The notes beneath the pieces were generated by a model that was not told where the DNA came from, searched no databases, and saw only the letters and a list, made by a program, of their open reading frames with translations. Positions 24,835-33,703 of a stretch of DNA of 64,000 bases are shown in pieces. This DNA is from Phycisphaerales bacterium (GTDB taxonomy: Bacteria; Planctomycetota; Phycisphaerae; Phycisphaerales; UBA1924). Location: positions 142,649 through 206,648 of the forward strand of contig JAHDXL010000005.1 of the NCBI GenBank assembly GCA_023382935.1, given 5' to 3'. The stretch's first letter is position 1. The number at the start of each line of letters is the position of its first letter. The position numbers were made by a program, and so were the translations under genes.

Positions 24835-27627
24835 TCAATCGGCCGGGCGACCGAGTCGTTCGAACTCTTCGTCATCATCGTCCGTGACGCGGCTGATGGC
24901 CCATTCGGGGTAGGGGTCGGTGGTGCCGCGCATGGCGCGCCAGAGGATGCGATTGAGCACGTCCTCGGGGGCGCGGTCGACTTGGCGGAAGTTGAGCGTG
25001 CCGGATACCACGGCATCCTCCCGGAGGACCGGATCCTCGATGTGAAGCGCGAGGGGGTTCATCTGGTCGAGAGGGATGTTGTTTGGAAGCGCGACGTAGG
25101 GCGTCAGGTCGGGCTGGTCGGTAAAGCAGTCGAACATGGGCACAGCGCTGGCGTCGAAGGCGTTCATGGGGGGCAGGCCGAGGATCTGTTCGATGGTGCG
25201 CAGGATGCTGGTGGTGTTGTACTGGGTGCTGACGATTGCTCCACGCTTCACGTAGGGCCCGGCGCAGAGGGCGACGGTGCGGTACCCGCTGACGTGGTCC
25301 CATCCGTCCTGGGGATCGTCCTCGATGACGAAGACGGCCATGTCCTTCCAGAAACGCGAGTGGCTGTAGGCATCGAGGATGCGTCCGAGCGCCAGGTCAT
25401 TGTCGGCCAGCGTGGCGGCGGGCGTGGGGCATCCCTGCGAGGTGCCGCTGGTGTGGTCCTGCGGCAGACAGATGAGCGTGAGTTGGGGATACTCGCCCTT
25501 TTCCTCGAAGGATCTGAGTTCTTCGAGGATGAAGTCGGCGCGATACTGGTCGGGCACGGACATGTTCCATCCGACGTACTGGAGCGGGGAGATGGCCCGG
25601 AGCGACTCGACCGAAGGCCAGCACTCGAAAATGACCTCGTCGGTCTTGTTGAGCCAGGCGTTGTAGCAGGCGGCAAAGTCGGGCTCGCCGGGGCGCGAGG
25701 AGTCGCGCCAGCGGACGGAAGGCCCCATGAATTCGCCATAGTTGCGGATGGTGCGTCCGTGTGCCAGGGCGTTGTCCCAGATGAATCCGCTGGGTGCGTA
25801 GGCCAGCGCGTCGTCTTCGTCGACGCCCATGCCGTCGGGATAACTGCGCGGGAATCCGGCGAAGGACTTCTCCATGTAGTCGGTGGAGTAGGCGGTGGTG
25901 CTCCACTGGTGTCCGTCAGCGCTGAGGATGCCGCAGCAGTAGGTGTTGTCCAGCAGGACGAACTGATCGGCGATGGCGTGATGATTGGGGGTGACTTCGC
26001 GGCCGAAGATGCAGAGCGAAGGGTCGCCATTGCCGCGTCCCATGGCGCCGAAGACCTGGTCGTAGGTTCGATTTTCCTTGATGATGTAGACGACGTGCCT
26101 GATGAGGCTGGGCTCGCCGATGCGCTCGGGAATGGCGCGTGGCGGTTGATCCGGGCGTGGCGGCAGCATCGCCTCGGCGATGCGCGGCGCCCGCAGGTTT
26201 CGCATGACGCGCTCGGAAAGTGCCGGCAGGTCAGCCTCGCGCGGGACGGGCGCGAAGGTGAGCGAACCGGAATAGTGGTGGGTGTTGAAGCCGGTGGCTT
26301 CGGGGACGGCGCCGCGGCGGTAGGCCCGGGGCCGACTGGGGAGTCCCTTGATGTTGGCGACGACGATCGTGTTCCGCTGCTCGTCGAGCGTGAGCGCGCC
26401 GGGATACCAGCCGACGGGGATCAGGCCTTCCAGTTCCGATTCTCCGGGGTTGTCGACGTCGATTTCCACAACGGCAATGGCATTCTGCGAGCCGTTGGCG
26501 ACGTAGAGCGTGCGTCCGCTTCGGTCGAAGGCGGCCGCGTTGGGAGCGGCGCCGAGCAGGTCGGACGGTCTTGACTTCATCCAGACCTTCGCGACAACCC
26601 GATCGAGCGTGGTGTCGATGAGGCTGAGCGTGTCGCTGGCGGCGTTGCAGCAGGCCAGCAGCGAACCATCGTGGGAGACGGCCAGCCCGCTGGCGTGCAA
26701 ACCGGTGAGCAACTCAGCGGTGACCGCGCCCTGGTCGAGATTCACCACGCTGACGGAGCCTTCGCTGGCGATGTGGCGGACTGGATCGACGCGGACGGTG
26801 GTGCCGCGCCCGGCGGGGCCGGTGAGATCTCCCGGGCCCGGGCGGCGGCCGCCCCAGTTGCTGACATAGGCCTTGCTGCCGACGAGTCGAACGTCGAATG
26901 GCGCCACGCCGACGTCGAAGAAGCGGCGCACTTGGCCCGTGGCGACGTCGATCTCGATGAGGCGGTTGGAGAGATTCCCGCAGACCAAGAGGGTGGTGTC
27001 GTCCGCGGAGAGCGCCAGTCCGCTGGGGATTTCGGGTGAGCGCCTCGGCGCGTTGGCCGGCGGAAGGACGATCGAACGCTCGGGCGCGACCATGCCGTCT
27101 TCGCCGACGCGGAAGACCTTGATCGAGCCGTCGACATTGCTCATGAAGATGCGCTGGGCATCGTGCGAGAAGATGAGCCCGGTGTAACTGAGTTGCCCGT
27201 GCTGGTCGGGCTGGAGCACTTGGTCGGACACCGGCTCGGCTGCCGCGACGCCGGCAGGCTCGGGCGGCAGGGGCACACGCTGGCGGATGGACGCATCGGC
27301 AGGATCGATCACCACCAGTTCATTGGTCTTGCCCGCGGTGACGAGAATCGAGCCGTCGGGCGAAAGCGCAACGGCCTGCGGGCGCATGCGAGGAAGGTCC
27401 AGTTGCTGCCCGACCGGGGTGACGATCTGGTTGACGGGTGTGACCATGCTGCCGTCGGTGGCATGGCCCACGGCCTCGTCCTTTGGGCGCTGAACGTCTG
27501 GCTGTGCAAAGGCGGCGGAGGAGGCGAGGATCGCCGCGGTCGTGAGCGTGATCCAGCGTGACAGTTTGAAGCGGCGGGCAGCCCGGGCAGGCCCGCTGGC
27601 GCTCGACGCGGAATGATGAGATTGCAT
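24835..27627 (-). CDS. YncE beta-propeller fused to phosphoesterase (alkaline phosphatase superfamily)
   Basis: 930 residues from the ATG at 27627, with GGAGG nine bases upstream. A signal peptide (TTAAILASSAAFA) is followed by a seven-blade-like propeller (~60-470) with repeated units such as LALSADDTTLLVCGNLSNRL and LAVSHDGSLLACCNAASDTL. Residues ~510-930 are an acid-phosphatase/phospholipase C-type phosphoesterase: VYIIKENRTYDQVFGAM, LSADGHQWSTTAYSTDYME, LICLPQDHTSG, VFVIEDDPQDGWDHVSGYRT. Expected to hydrolyse phosphate esters outside the cytoplasm. It lies just downstream of an OprP-like porin gene in the same direction. Confidence 0.9.
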   Translation of the reverse strand: MQSHHSASSASGPARAARRFKLSRWITLTTAAILASSAAFAQPDVQRPKDEAVGHATDGSMVTPVNQIVTPVGQQLDLPRMRPQAVALSPDGSILVTAGKTNELVVIDPADASIRQRVPLPPEPAGVAAAEPVSDQVLQPDQHGQLSYTGLIFSHDAQRIFMSNVDGSIKVFRVGEDGMVAPERSIVLPPANAPRRSPEIPSGLALSADDTTLLVCGNLSNRLIEIDVATGQVRRFFDVGVAPFDVRLVGSKAYVSNWGGRRPGPGDLTGPAGRGTTVRVDPVRHIASEGSVSVVNLDQGAVTAELLTGLHASGLAVSHDGSLLACCNAASDTLSLIDTTLDRVVAKVWMKSRPSDLLGAAPNAAAFDRSGRTLYVANGSQNAIAVVEIDVDNPGESELEGLIPVGWYPGALTLDEQRNTIVVANIKGLPSRPRAYRRGAVPEATGFNTHHYSGSLTFAPVPREADLPALSERVMRNLRAPRIAEAMLPPRPDQPPRAIPERIGEPSLIRHVVYIIKENRTYDQVFGAMGRGNGDPSLCIFGREVTPNHHAIADQFVLLDNTYCCGILSADGHQWSTTAYSTDYMEKSFAGFPRSYPDGMGVDEDDALAYAPSGFIWDNALAHGRTIRNYGEFMGPSVRWRDSSRPGEPDFAACYNAWLNKTDEVIFECWPSVESLRAISPLQYVGWNMSVPDQYRADFILEELRSFEEKGEYPQLTLICLPQDHTSGTSQGCPTPAATLADNDLALGRILDAYSHSRFWKDMAVFVIEDDPQDGWDHVSGYRTVALCAGPYVKRGAIVSTQYNTTSILRTIEQILGLPPMNAFDASAVPMFDCFTDQPDLTPYVALPNNIPLDQMNPLALHIEDPVLREDAVVSGTLNFRQVDRAPEDVLNRILWRAMRGTTDPYPEWAISRVTDDDDEEFERLGRPAD

Positions 27628-27734
27628 GACCAGACCTCCGAAGACGGGGCGGCACAAGCCCCGCACCGCAATGGAGGAGTCTACACCGACGCGGTCGGCC
27701 GATGGTCAAGGAATGATGAAGTCGGACGCTGGCC

Positions 27735-28982
27735 CTAGAAGAGCAGCTGCATCTGGAAGCCGACGGTGAACTGGCTGTCTTCGTCGTCGCCAAGCAGACC
27801 GACGGCCGTGTCGGGCGTCTTGATGATAGAGCCCGATTCGGACTGGGTGTCGGGGTACCACGTGACTTCGCCGGTGAACTTGAGCGCGTGGCTCCCGGGG
27901 ATGAAGTACCAGTTGAAACCCCCCGTGATGGCGGCAAAGTCGTCGTTGCCTCCGGAGCGCGCGTCATCCGGGAAGATGCGGGCGTAGCGGGCAAACAGTT
28001 CGGCCTTTTCGCTCACGAACACGCCCGTTTGTATCAGGGCGCCGCTGTCATAGAGCGAGTCGTCAGCGCCGTCGATGATGCGGCCGGTGTAGACGGCCAG
28101 CGCGTTCCAGCCGTCGCCTTCAAAGCCGACGTCGAGCGTGTATTGGTAGAGGTTGACGGTTCCGGTGGCGTAGGAAGGAGCGCCGGTGGAGCCTTCCTGC
28201 TGCCAGTGCCCGCCCAGCCCGATGAGCAACCCGTTCTTGTCGCCGCGGAAGGCGGACTGGTCGCGGAACTGCTTCCACGGCGCCTCGCCGAGTCGGAACT
28301 CGGCACGCCCGGTCAGGGCGAACTCGGCTTCGGCGGAGGACTCATAGGTGGTGTTGAGGGCGCGACGTCCGTCGGAGATGGCAGCGGAGATCTGCCAGCG
28401 TTCTGCCTGATAACTGAGCATGACGCCCTGTGAGCGATCGAGCCGGAACACCGACGAGAGAACCGATGCTTCCATTCCCTGAACGGCCCAGGGGTTGGAG
28501 GCAAAGAACTCGCGGTCAAAGGGGAGTTTGGATTGCCCCCAGCGGATCTTGAGTTTGTTTTCGAGTTCGTATTCGCCGTAGGCATCCTGGAGTTCGAGCA
28601 CGCCGGTCTCGCGGTTGAAGTTGGTCAGGACTCGGTAAGTGAGTTTGGGTTCGATGACGTGCCCGCGGAACTCGATGCGGGCGCGGTTGTGCTGGAAGCC
28701 GCCGTCGTAGTCATCGACGCTCGAGGTGGCGTTGAAGGTGCCGTAATAGCGGAACTGCAGTTCGCCGCCGATCTGGAGTTTAAACTTTCCGTCGCTGCTG
28801 GCGATGAAGAAGCGTCCGTCGTGTCCGGAGGTGGCCGCGTCTTCGAGCAAGGTGTGCGATGCGGCGTCGAGGAGCAGTTCGCGGGTACTGAGAGAGGTTT
28901 CGGCAGCCGTGGCGGTACCGCAGATGGAGAGAATCATCGCGGAACTTGTGCACAGCAGGCAATCGTTGGTCGATGCCTTCAT
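27735..28982 (-). CDS. Phosphate-selective (OprO/OprP-like) porin
   Basis: 415 residues. Signal peptide ends near GTATAAE. A short coiled segment is followed by alternating amphipathic strands starting at FKLQIGGELQFRYYGTF, and later VLELQDAYGEYELENKLKIRWGQSKLPFDREFF and FNWYFIPGSHALKFTGEVTWY, which are typical of the porin O/P family. The chain ends in phenylalanine (QLLF), the outer-membrane assembly signal. Likely an anion channel in the outer membrane. GGAG lies before the ATG and a perfect palindrome lies just upstream of it. The phosphoesterase-fusion gene follows 108 bases later, so a joint phosphate-scavenging role is plausible. Confidence 0.88.
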   Translation of the reverse strand: MKASTNDCLLCTSSAMILSICGTATAAETSLSTRELLLDAASHTLLEDAATSGHDGRFFIASSDGKFKLQIGGELQFRYYGTFNATSSVDDYDGGFQHNRARIEFRGHVIEPKLTYRVLTNFNRETGVLELQDAYGEYELENKLKIRWGQSKLPFDREFFASNPWAVQGMEASVLSSVFRLDRSQGVMLSYQAERWQISAAISDGRRALNTTYESSAEAEFALTGRAEFRLGEAPWKQFRDQSAFRGDKNGLLIGLGGHWQQEGSTGAPSYATGTVNLYQYTLDVGFEGDGWNALAVYTGRIIDGADDSLYDSGALIQTGVFVSEKAELFARYARIFPDDARSGGNDDFAAITGGFNWYFIPGSHALKFTGEVTWYPDTQSESGSIIKTPDTAVGLLGDDEDSQFTVGFQMQLLF

Positions 28983-28995
28983 GAGGTTGCTCCAG

Positions 28996-29011
28996 TTGAG
29001 TCTCGACTCAA
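28996..29011. promoter_or_regulatory. Palindrome immediately upstream of the porin ribosome site
   Basis: TTGAGTC (28996-29002) and GACTCAA (29005-29011) are perfect inverted arms with a two-base spacer. It is 14 bases from the porin start codon and just ahead of its GGAG. It could be an operator or an RNA hairpin that affects initiation. Confidence 0.4.
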
Positions 29012-29060
29012 AGTCGGTTGAAGTGAAGGGAATCGCATGCGACGCTCCCAGCAGAAGCGG

Positions 29061-30113
29061 CTAGAAGACGTGAACACGATGCGGCGTGACGAAGACCTTC
29101 TCGCCGGTGCCGGCCGAGAGGCGTGCGAAGCGATCCTGCGGCAGTTCAGCGGTGATGAGTCCGCCGTCGGGCAGTTGGAGATCAAGGCGTGCGACCGCGC
29201 CGGCGGCGTTGACGCGCAGCACGGTGGCGGGGAAGCCGGGCTTGCCGTTCTTCTGCGGCAAGACCTCGAGTTCGTGCGGACGGACGAAGACACGCACGTC
29301 ACCGTGGCGAATGACGCCATCGGAGGCGGCGACGGAGATATCGGCGAACTCGACGTCGCGCCCGTGAGCGTGGCCTCGGAAAGTGTTGACCTGTCCGAGG
29401 AAGTTCATGACGAACTCGGTCTGGGGCGAGTGGTAGACGTCGGCGGGGGAGCCGATCTGCTCGATGCGGCCCTGGTTCATCAACACGACGCGGTCAGCGA
29501 CTTCGAGCGCCTCCTCCTGGTCGTGGGTGACAAAGACGCTGGTGATGTGCAGGTCGTCGTGAAGTTTGCGGATCCAGTGGCGCAGTTCGGTGCGGACCTT
29601 GGCGTCAAGGGCGCCGAACGGCTCGTCGAGGAGGAGCACGCGCGGCTCGACGGCCAGGGCGCGGGCGAGCGCGACGCGCTGGCGCTGTCCGCCGGAGAGT
29701 TGGCTCGGGTAGCGCCCGGCCATGCCTTCAAGTTGCACAAGCCCGAGCAGATCGTGCACACGTTCGCGGATGCGTTTGCGGCTGGGGCGCTTGGCGCGGG
29801 GCAGTACGCGCAGCCCGAAAGCGATGTTTTCGAAGACGGACATGTGCCGGAAGAGGGCGTAGTGCTGGAACACGAAGCCGACGCGGCGTTTTCGGACCGG
29901 CTGCCCGGCCACGTCTTCCTCGTAGTACCGGATGGAGCCGGCGCCCGGGTCGAGGTCTTCCAGACCGGCGATGAGGCGAAGGAGCGTGGTCTTTCCAGAA
30001 CCCGAGGGTCCGAGCAGGGCGACCAGTTCGCCGGTGGGAATGTCAAACGACACGTCGTCGAGCGCCTTGAAGGCGCCGAAACTCTTGCTGACGTTGCGAA
30101 CCTTGATACTCAT
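29061..30113 (-). CDS. cysA: Sulfate/thiosulfate ABC transporter ATP-binding protein CysA
   Basis: 350 residues. Walker [11 protein letters not shown]-loop FVFQHYALF, signature [15 protein letters not shown], Walker [13 protein letters not shown] and switch His in [10 protein letters not shown] are all intact. The C-terminal ~110 residues form the TOBE-like regulatory domain of CysA-type ATPases. The N-terminus [20 protein letters not shown] is characteristic of CysA. Powers sulfate/thiosulfate import with the two permeases upstream. The ATG overlaps the stop of cysW (ATGA), so they are translationally coupled. Last gene of the operon. Confidence 0.94.
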   Translation of the reverse strand: MSIKVRNVSKSFGAFKALDDVSFDIPTGELVALLGPSGSGKTTLLRLIAGLEDLDPGAGSIRYYEEDVAGQPVRKRRVGFVFQHYALFRHMSVFENIAFGLRVLPRAKRPSRKRIRERVHDLLGLVQLEGMAGRYPSQLSGGQRQRVALARALAVEPRVLLLDEPFGALDAKVRTELRHWIRKLHDDLHITSVFVTHDQEEALEVADRVVLMNQGRIEQIGSPADVYHSPQTEFVMNFLGQVNTFRGHAHGRDVEFADISVAASDGVIRHGDVRVFVRPHELEVLPQKNGKPGFPATVLRVNAAGAVARLDLQLPDGGLITAELPQDRFARLSAGTGEKVFVTPHRVHVF

Positions 30114-31006
30114 GACTTGTCCCCCAGTCGTGCAGACAGTTCCATCTGCCGGCGCACGCGATACTCGACGGCCGTCTTGAGCACGAGCGTGATGATCGCC
30201 AGAATGGCCAGCAGCGACGCGGTGGCAAAGGCCGCGGCGAACGAATATTCGTTGTAGAGGATCTCGACGTGCAGCGGGAGCGTGTTGGTCTGCCCGCGAA
30301 TGTGTCCGGAGACGACCGAGACGGCGCCGAACTCACCCATCGCTCGGGCGTTGCACAGGATGACGCCGTAGAGCAGCGCCCAGCGGATGTTGGGGAGGGT
30401 GACACGACGGAACATGGTCCAGCCGCGTGCGCCCAGGGTCATGGCGGCCTGCTCTTCTTCCAGGCCCTGCTCCTCCATGAGCGGAATCAGTTCGCGGGCG
30501 ACGAAGGGGAAGGTGATGAAGACCGTTGCCAGCACGATGCCGGGCGCGGCGAAGATGATCTTGATGTCGTGCTCGGCCAGCCAGGGGCCCAGCCAGCCCT
30601 GACGCCCGAACACGAGGACGTAGATCAGGCCCGCAACCACGGGAGAGACTGCAAAGGGTAGGTCGATGAGCGTGACCAGAAGCGAGCGTCCGCGGAACTT
30701 GAACTTGGTGATGGCCCAGGCGGCGCAGAGCCCAAAGACCACGTTGAGAGGCACGGACACGCCGGCGGCGATGAGAGTCAGACGGATGGCCGAGAGGGCG
30801 TCCGGATCTTGGAAACTCCCAAGATAGACGCCGATGCCCTCGCGCAGGGCTTCCGTGAAGACGACGACCAGCGGGAGCACGAGGAAGACGCCCAGGAAGG
30901 TCAGGGCGATGCCGGTGAGCACCCAGCGGGTGAGCGAGGTGTCCCGGGTGGCTGGAGTGCCGGGCCGGACTCCGACGGACAGTGACAATGCGACGGCACC
31001 GGGCAT
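30110..31006 (-). CDS. cysW: Sulfate ABC transporter permease CysW
   Basis: 298 residues with six membrane segments. Family features: [42 protein letters not shown], and the ATPase-coupling EAA-like loop around [51 protein letters not shown] is a hallmark of CysW. Inner-membrane half of the sulfate channel, partner of CysT. It starts 11 bases after the cysT stop and overlaps cysA by four. Confidence 0.93.
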   Translation of the reverse strand: MPGAVALSLSVGVRPGTPATRDTSLTRWVLTGIALTFLGVFLVLPLVVVFTEALREGIGVYLGSFQDPDALSAIRLTLIAAGVSVPLNVVFGLCAAWAITKFKFRGRSLLVTLIDLPFAVSPVVAGLIYVLVFGRQGWLGPWLAEHDIKIIFAAPGIVLATVFITFPFVARELIPLMEEQGLEEEQAAMTLGARGWTMFRRVTLPNIRWALLYGVILCNARAMGEFGAVSVVSGHIRGQTNTLPLHVEILYNEYSFAAAFATASLLAILAIITLVLKTAVEYRVRRQMELSARLGDKS

Positions 31007-31016
31007 GGCTTGATCC

Positions 31017-31853
31017 TCAGGCGCGGGTGCGCGCGGTGCTCCAGACCTGGATGCCGTTGATGACCAGCAGCATCACGAACGAGAACGCGAGCAGGGCCAG
31101 CGCGATAGAAGTGGCGCCGGCGACGTCGTACTGCTCGAGTTTGGTGACGATGAGCAGCGGGGTGATCTCGGTCTTCATGGGCATGTTGCCGCTGATAAAG
31201 ACGACCGAGCCGTATTCACCGACCGCGCGGGCGAATGCCATGGCGAACCCGGCGAGCAGCGCCGGCAGGACCGCCGGCACCACCACGCGGCGGACCGTCT
31301 GGAGCCGCCCTGCGCCCAGGCTGGCGGCCGCTTCTTCCACGTCGGACTCGAGGTCGGCCAGCGCGGGCTGAAGAGTCCGCACGACGAATGGCAGGCCGAT
31401 GAAGGTCAGCGCGATCACGATGCCGAAACGGCTAAACGCGCCGTTAATGCCGACGTGTGAGAGCGGGCCGCCTAGCCAGCCGTTGCGGGCGTAGAGGGCC
31501 GTGAGCGCAATGCCGGACACGGCCGTCGGCATCGCGAAGGGCAGATCGACGAGCGCGTCGACCATCTTGCGCCCCGGGAAGGGATAGCGCACCAGCACCC
31601 ACGCGACGATAAAGCCGAAGAACAGATTGATGGTGGCGGCCACGAGCGAGGCGCCGATGCTCAGACGGAACGAGGCCAGTACGCGGTCGTCGATGACGGT
31701 GGTCCAGAACTGGCTCCACGAAAGTTGGGCCGTCTTGAGCACGAGCCCCGCGAGCGGGATCAGCACGATCAGTCCGAGGTAGGTGATCGTGATGCCCATG
31801 GTCAACGGGAATCCCGGGATCTTGCCGGGCCTGCGTTTGAAGGGGCGTCGCAT
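31017..31853 (-). CDS. cysT: Sulfate ABC transporter permease CysT (CysU)
   Basis: 278 residues, six predicted membrane segments. LVDLPFAMPTAVSGIALTALY and the EEAAASLGAGRLQTVRRVV coupling loop identify a molybdate/sulfate-type permease; GEYGSVVFISGNMPMKTEI is the CysT-specific end. Forms the membrane channel with CysW. It is preceded by a 116-base gap carrying a strong hairpin between the binding-protein gene and this gene. Confidence 0.93.
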   Translation of the reverse strand: MRRPFKRRPGKIPGFPLTMGITITYLGLIVLIPLAGLVLKTAQLSWSQFWTTVIDDRVLASFRLSIGASLVAATINLFFGFIVAWVLVRYPFPGRKMVDALVDLPFAMPTAVSGIALTALYARNGWLGGPLSHVGINGAFSRFGIVIALTFIGLPFVVRTLQPALADLESDVEEAAASLGAGRLQTVRRVVVPAVLPALLAGFAMAFARAVGEYGSVVFISGNMPMKTEITPLLIVTKLEQYDVAGATSIALALLAFSFVMLLVINGIQVWSTARTRA

Positions 31854-31876
31854 GATGTTCTCCGTCCTCGTGAATC

Positions 31877-31904
31877 CCCCGGTCGCCTGGGAGAGCGGCC
31901 GGGG
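31877..31904 (-). other. Intercistronic hairpin between sulfate-binding protein and permease genes
   Basis: Bases 31877-31886 (CCCCGGTCGC) pair with 31895-31904 (GCGGCCGGGG) over ten positions with one G-U, loop of eight. No T run follows, so it is not a classical terminator. Such hairpins often stabilise the upstream binding-protein part of an ABC-operon transcript, giving more binding protein than permease. Confidence 0.5.
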
Positions 31905-31969
31905 AGTCGAACTGGGGTCCTTGTTGCCTTCCGTCCGCGCGGCCGGCCCGGCGCGAACGGAGCGGGTGT

Positions 31970-33025
31970 CTATGGCTTGTAGATCTGGTCAAAGACGCCG
32001 CCGTCGTCGAAGTGCTCCGTCTGCACTTTCTTCCATCCGCCGAACACTGTGTCGATGCTGAGCAGTTCGAGTTTGGGGAAGCGTTTGAGGTCCTCAGGAT
32101 CGACCAGAGACGGGTCGTAGGGGCGGTAGTAGTGCTTGGCGGCCAGGCGCTGTCCGATGGGCGAGTAGAGATATTCGAGATAGGCTTGGGCCAGATCGCG
32201 GTTGCCGTGCTTGTCGGAGAACTTGTCGATGAGCGTCACGGGGGGCTCGGCGAGAATGCTGATGGAGGGAACCACGATTTCGAACTTGTCCTTGCCGAGT
32301 TCTTCGACGGCCAGGAAGGCCTCGTTTTCCCATGCGAGCAGCACGTCGCCGATGTTGCGCTGGACGAAGGTGGTGGTTGAGCCGCGGGCTCCCGTGTCGA
32401 GCACGGGCACACGCCGGAAGACGTCGGTGACGAACTGGCGGGCCTTGGCCTGTGCGGCCTTTACCGCTTCGGCTGCGTTGGGGTCTTCCAGTTTGGCTAG
32501 GTCACCCAGTTCGCGTCGGAGGGCGAAGCCCCACGCGGCCAGGTAGTTCCATCGAGCGCCGCCGGAGGTCTTGGGATTGGGCGTGATGACCTCGACGCCG
32601 GGCTTGAGCAGGTCGTCCCAGTCGCGGATGTTCTTGGGGTTGCCCTTGCGAACGAGGAAGACGATGGTCGAGGTGTAGGGCGAACTGGCATTGGGCAGGC
32701 GGCTCTGCCATTCCTTGGGCAGCAGGCCGGCGTGCTCGCTGATCGCATCGATGTCGTAGGCGAGGGCCAGGGTGACGACATCGGCTTCGAGCCCGTCGAT
32801 GACGGCACGCGCCTGCTTGCCTGAGCCGCCGTGCGACATCTTGATCTCGACGGTCTGTCCGGTCTTCTCCTTCCACATCCTGGCGAACTCGGCGTTGAAG
32901 TCCTTGTAGAGTTCGCGCGTGGGGTCGTACGAGACGTTGAGCATGGTGCGTGTCTGTGCCAGCACGCTGGTGGCGCACATGACCAGTCCGATGATCGAAG
33001 CGAGGATCGGTCGCCGGGGTCTCAT
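31970..33025 (-). CDS. Sulfate ABC transporter substrate-binding protein
   Basis: 351 residues from the ATG at 33025, with AAGGAG upstream and a clear signal peptide ([16 protein letters not shown]). The mature protein has the Sbp/CysP motifs [47 protein letters not shown] and [16 protein letters not shown]. The C-terminus has [24 protein letters not shown]. Binds sulfate or thiosulfate in the periplasm and delivers it to CysT/W. The start codon overlaps the stop of the upstream cysteine dioxygenase-like gene (ATGA). Sbp versus CysP cannot be separated by eye. Confidence 0.94.
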   Translation of the reverse strand: MRPRRPILASIIGLVMCATSVLAQTRTMLNVSYDPTRELYKDFNAEFARMWKEKTGQTVEIKMSHGGSGKQARAVIDGLEADVVTLALAYDIDAISEHAGLLPKEWQSRLPNASSPYTSTIVFLVRKGNPKNIRDWDDLLKPGVEVITPNPKTSGGARWNYLAAWGFALRRELGDLAKLEDPNAAEAVKAAQAKARQFVTDVFRRVPVLDTGARGSTTTFVQRNIGDVLLAWENEAFLAVEELGKDKFEIVVPSISILAEPPVTLIDKFSDKHGNRDLAQAYLEYLYSPIGQRLAAKHYYRPYDPSLVDPEDLKRFPKLELLSIDTVFGGWKKVQTEHFDDGGVFDQIYKP

Positions 33026-33552
33026 TCCCTGGTCTCCTTGGTGTCGTGTGGTGCGAGGTCGTACGTGGCCATTCGCGGCGCTGGTCTGAACGCGTGGAGC
33101 GTGACCAGTAGTTCGCTCGAGAATGCCTCGTTGATGATCGAATGGATCAGCCCAGGTTCGCAGGCCAGCACCGAGCCGGTAAGGAATCGGTCGCAGGCGG
33201 CTTCCATGACGCGGCATTTCGCATCGCGTTCGTGGCGAGACTCGATGGCGATGCCGGCGAGGACGCGGAAGGCGCAGCGTGCCGGCCCGTGATCGTGGGG
33301 CATTGTTCTCTGCCCGGGCAGATACCCACGCAGTTCGATGACGCATTCGGGCGATTCAAGCAGTACGCGGCGGGTATGGGAGTTCGGCTGAGAGGTCGCG
33401 CAGCCGGCGAGCGGGAGAAGATGCGCGGGCAGGGTGGCCAGGAGATCTCGGAGGGATTCCAGACTGGTCCGAGCGGCAACGTCGCGGGCGAAGTCTTCAA
33501 GTCCGTGGGGAAGGGCTCGCAGCAAGGGATGCGTAGTAGGAATGGTCATCAT
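33022..33552 (-). CDS. Cysteine dioxygenase-like cupin protein
   Basis: 176 residues from tandem ATGs at 33552/33549, preceded by AGGGG. Cupin motif [20 protein letters not shown] gives His-x-His, with a third metal-ligand candidate in GLIHSIIN. Layout and length match type I cysteine dioxygenase family proteins, which oxidise cysteine (or a related thiol) to the sulfinate with non-haem iron. First gene of the sulfate-transport operon and translationally coupled to the binding protein, which places it in sulfur assimilation or taurine/sulfinate metabolism. The thiol substrate is not certain. Confidence 0.78.
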   Translation of the reverse strand: MMTIPTTHPLLRALPHGLEDFARDVAARTSLESLRDLLATLPAHLLPLAGCATSQPNSHTRRVLLESPECVIELRGYLPGQRTMPHDHGPARCAFRVLAGIAIESRHERDAKCRVMEAACDRFLTGSVLACEPGLIHSIINEAFSSELLVTLHAFRPAPRMATYDLAPHDTKETRE

Positions 33553-33564
33553 CCACACCCCTGG

Positions 33565-33580
33565 TACAACCAGCGTGCCA
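33565..33580 (-). promoter_or_regulatory. Sigma54-like (-24/-12) promoter of the dioxygenase/sulfate operon
   Basis: On the minus strand TGGCACG, four bases, TTGTA matches the sigma54 consensus except that the -12 C is T. By its spacing the transcript would start about at the ATG pair 33549-33552, so the message would be nearly leaderless. The divergent gene encodes a sigma54-type activator, which strengthens the call. The missing -12 C and the lack of a leader weaken it. Confidence 0.45.
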
Positions 33581-33639
33581 TCGGTGGCGCCCGGAGAAAA
33601 AGTCCAGTCCCGGCCCAAAAGGCCGCGCTGGTGGGGAAT

Positions 33640-33692
33640 GTCCGTGAAATAACACGGACTATGCCACTTGATATCACGGATTCCCGTGGTAT
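33640..33692. promoter_or_regulatory. Paired palindromes, probable activator-binding sites
   Basis: Site 1 (33640-33659): GTCCGTG, six bases, CACGGAC, perfect arms. Site 2 (33671-33692): ATATCACGG, then CCCGTGGTAT, imperfect arms with the same CACGG/CCGTG halves. They lie about 60-125 bases upstream of the -24/-12 element and directly upstream of the divergent activator's ATG at 33704, so they could serve both as upstream activating sequence and as autoregulatory operator. Confidence 0.5.
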
Positions 33693-33703
33693 AGCAATGT
33701 ATC

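Noticed and set aside
24982-26574. 530-residue plus-strand open frame inside the YncE/phosphoesterase gene
   Set aside because: It is a by-product of GC-rich codon use on the other strand; glycine/valine/aspartate-rich without domain.
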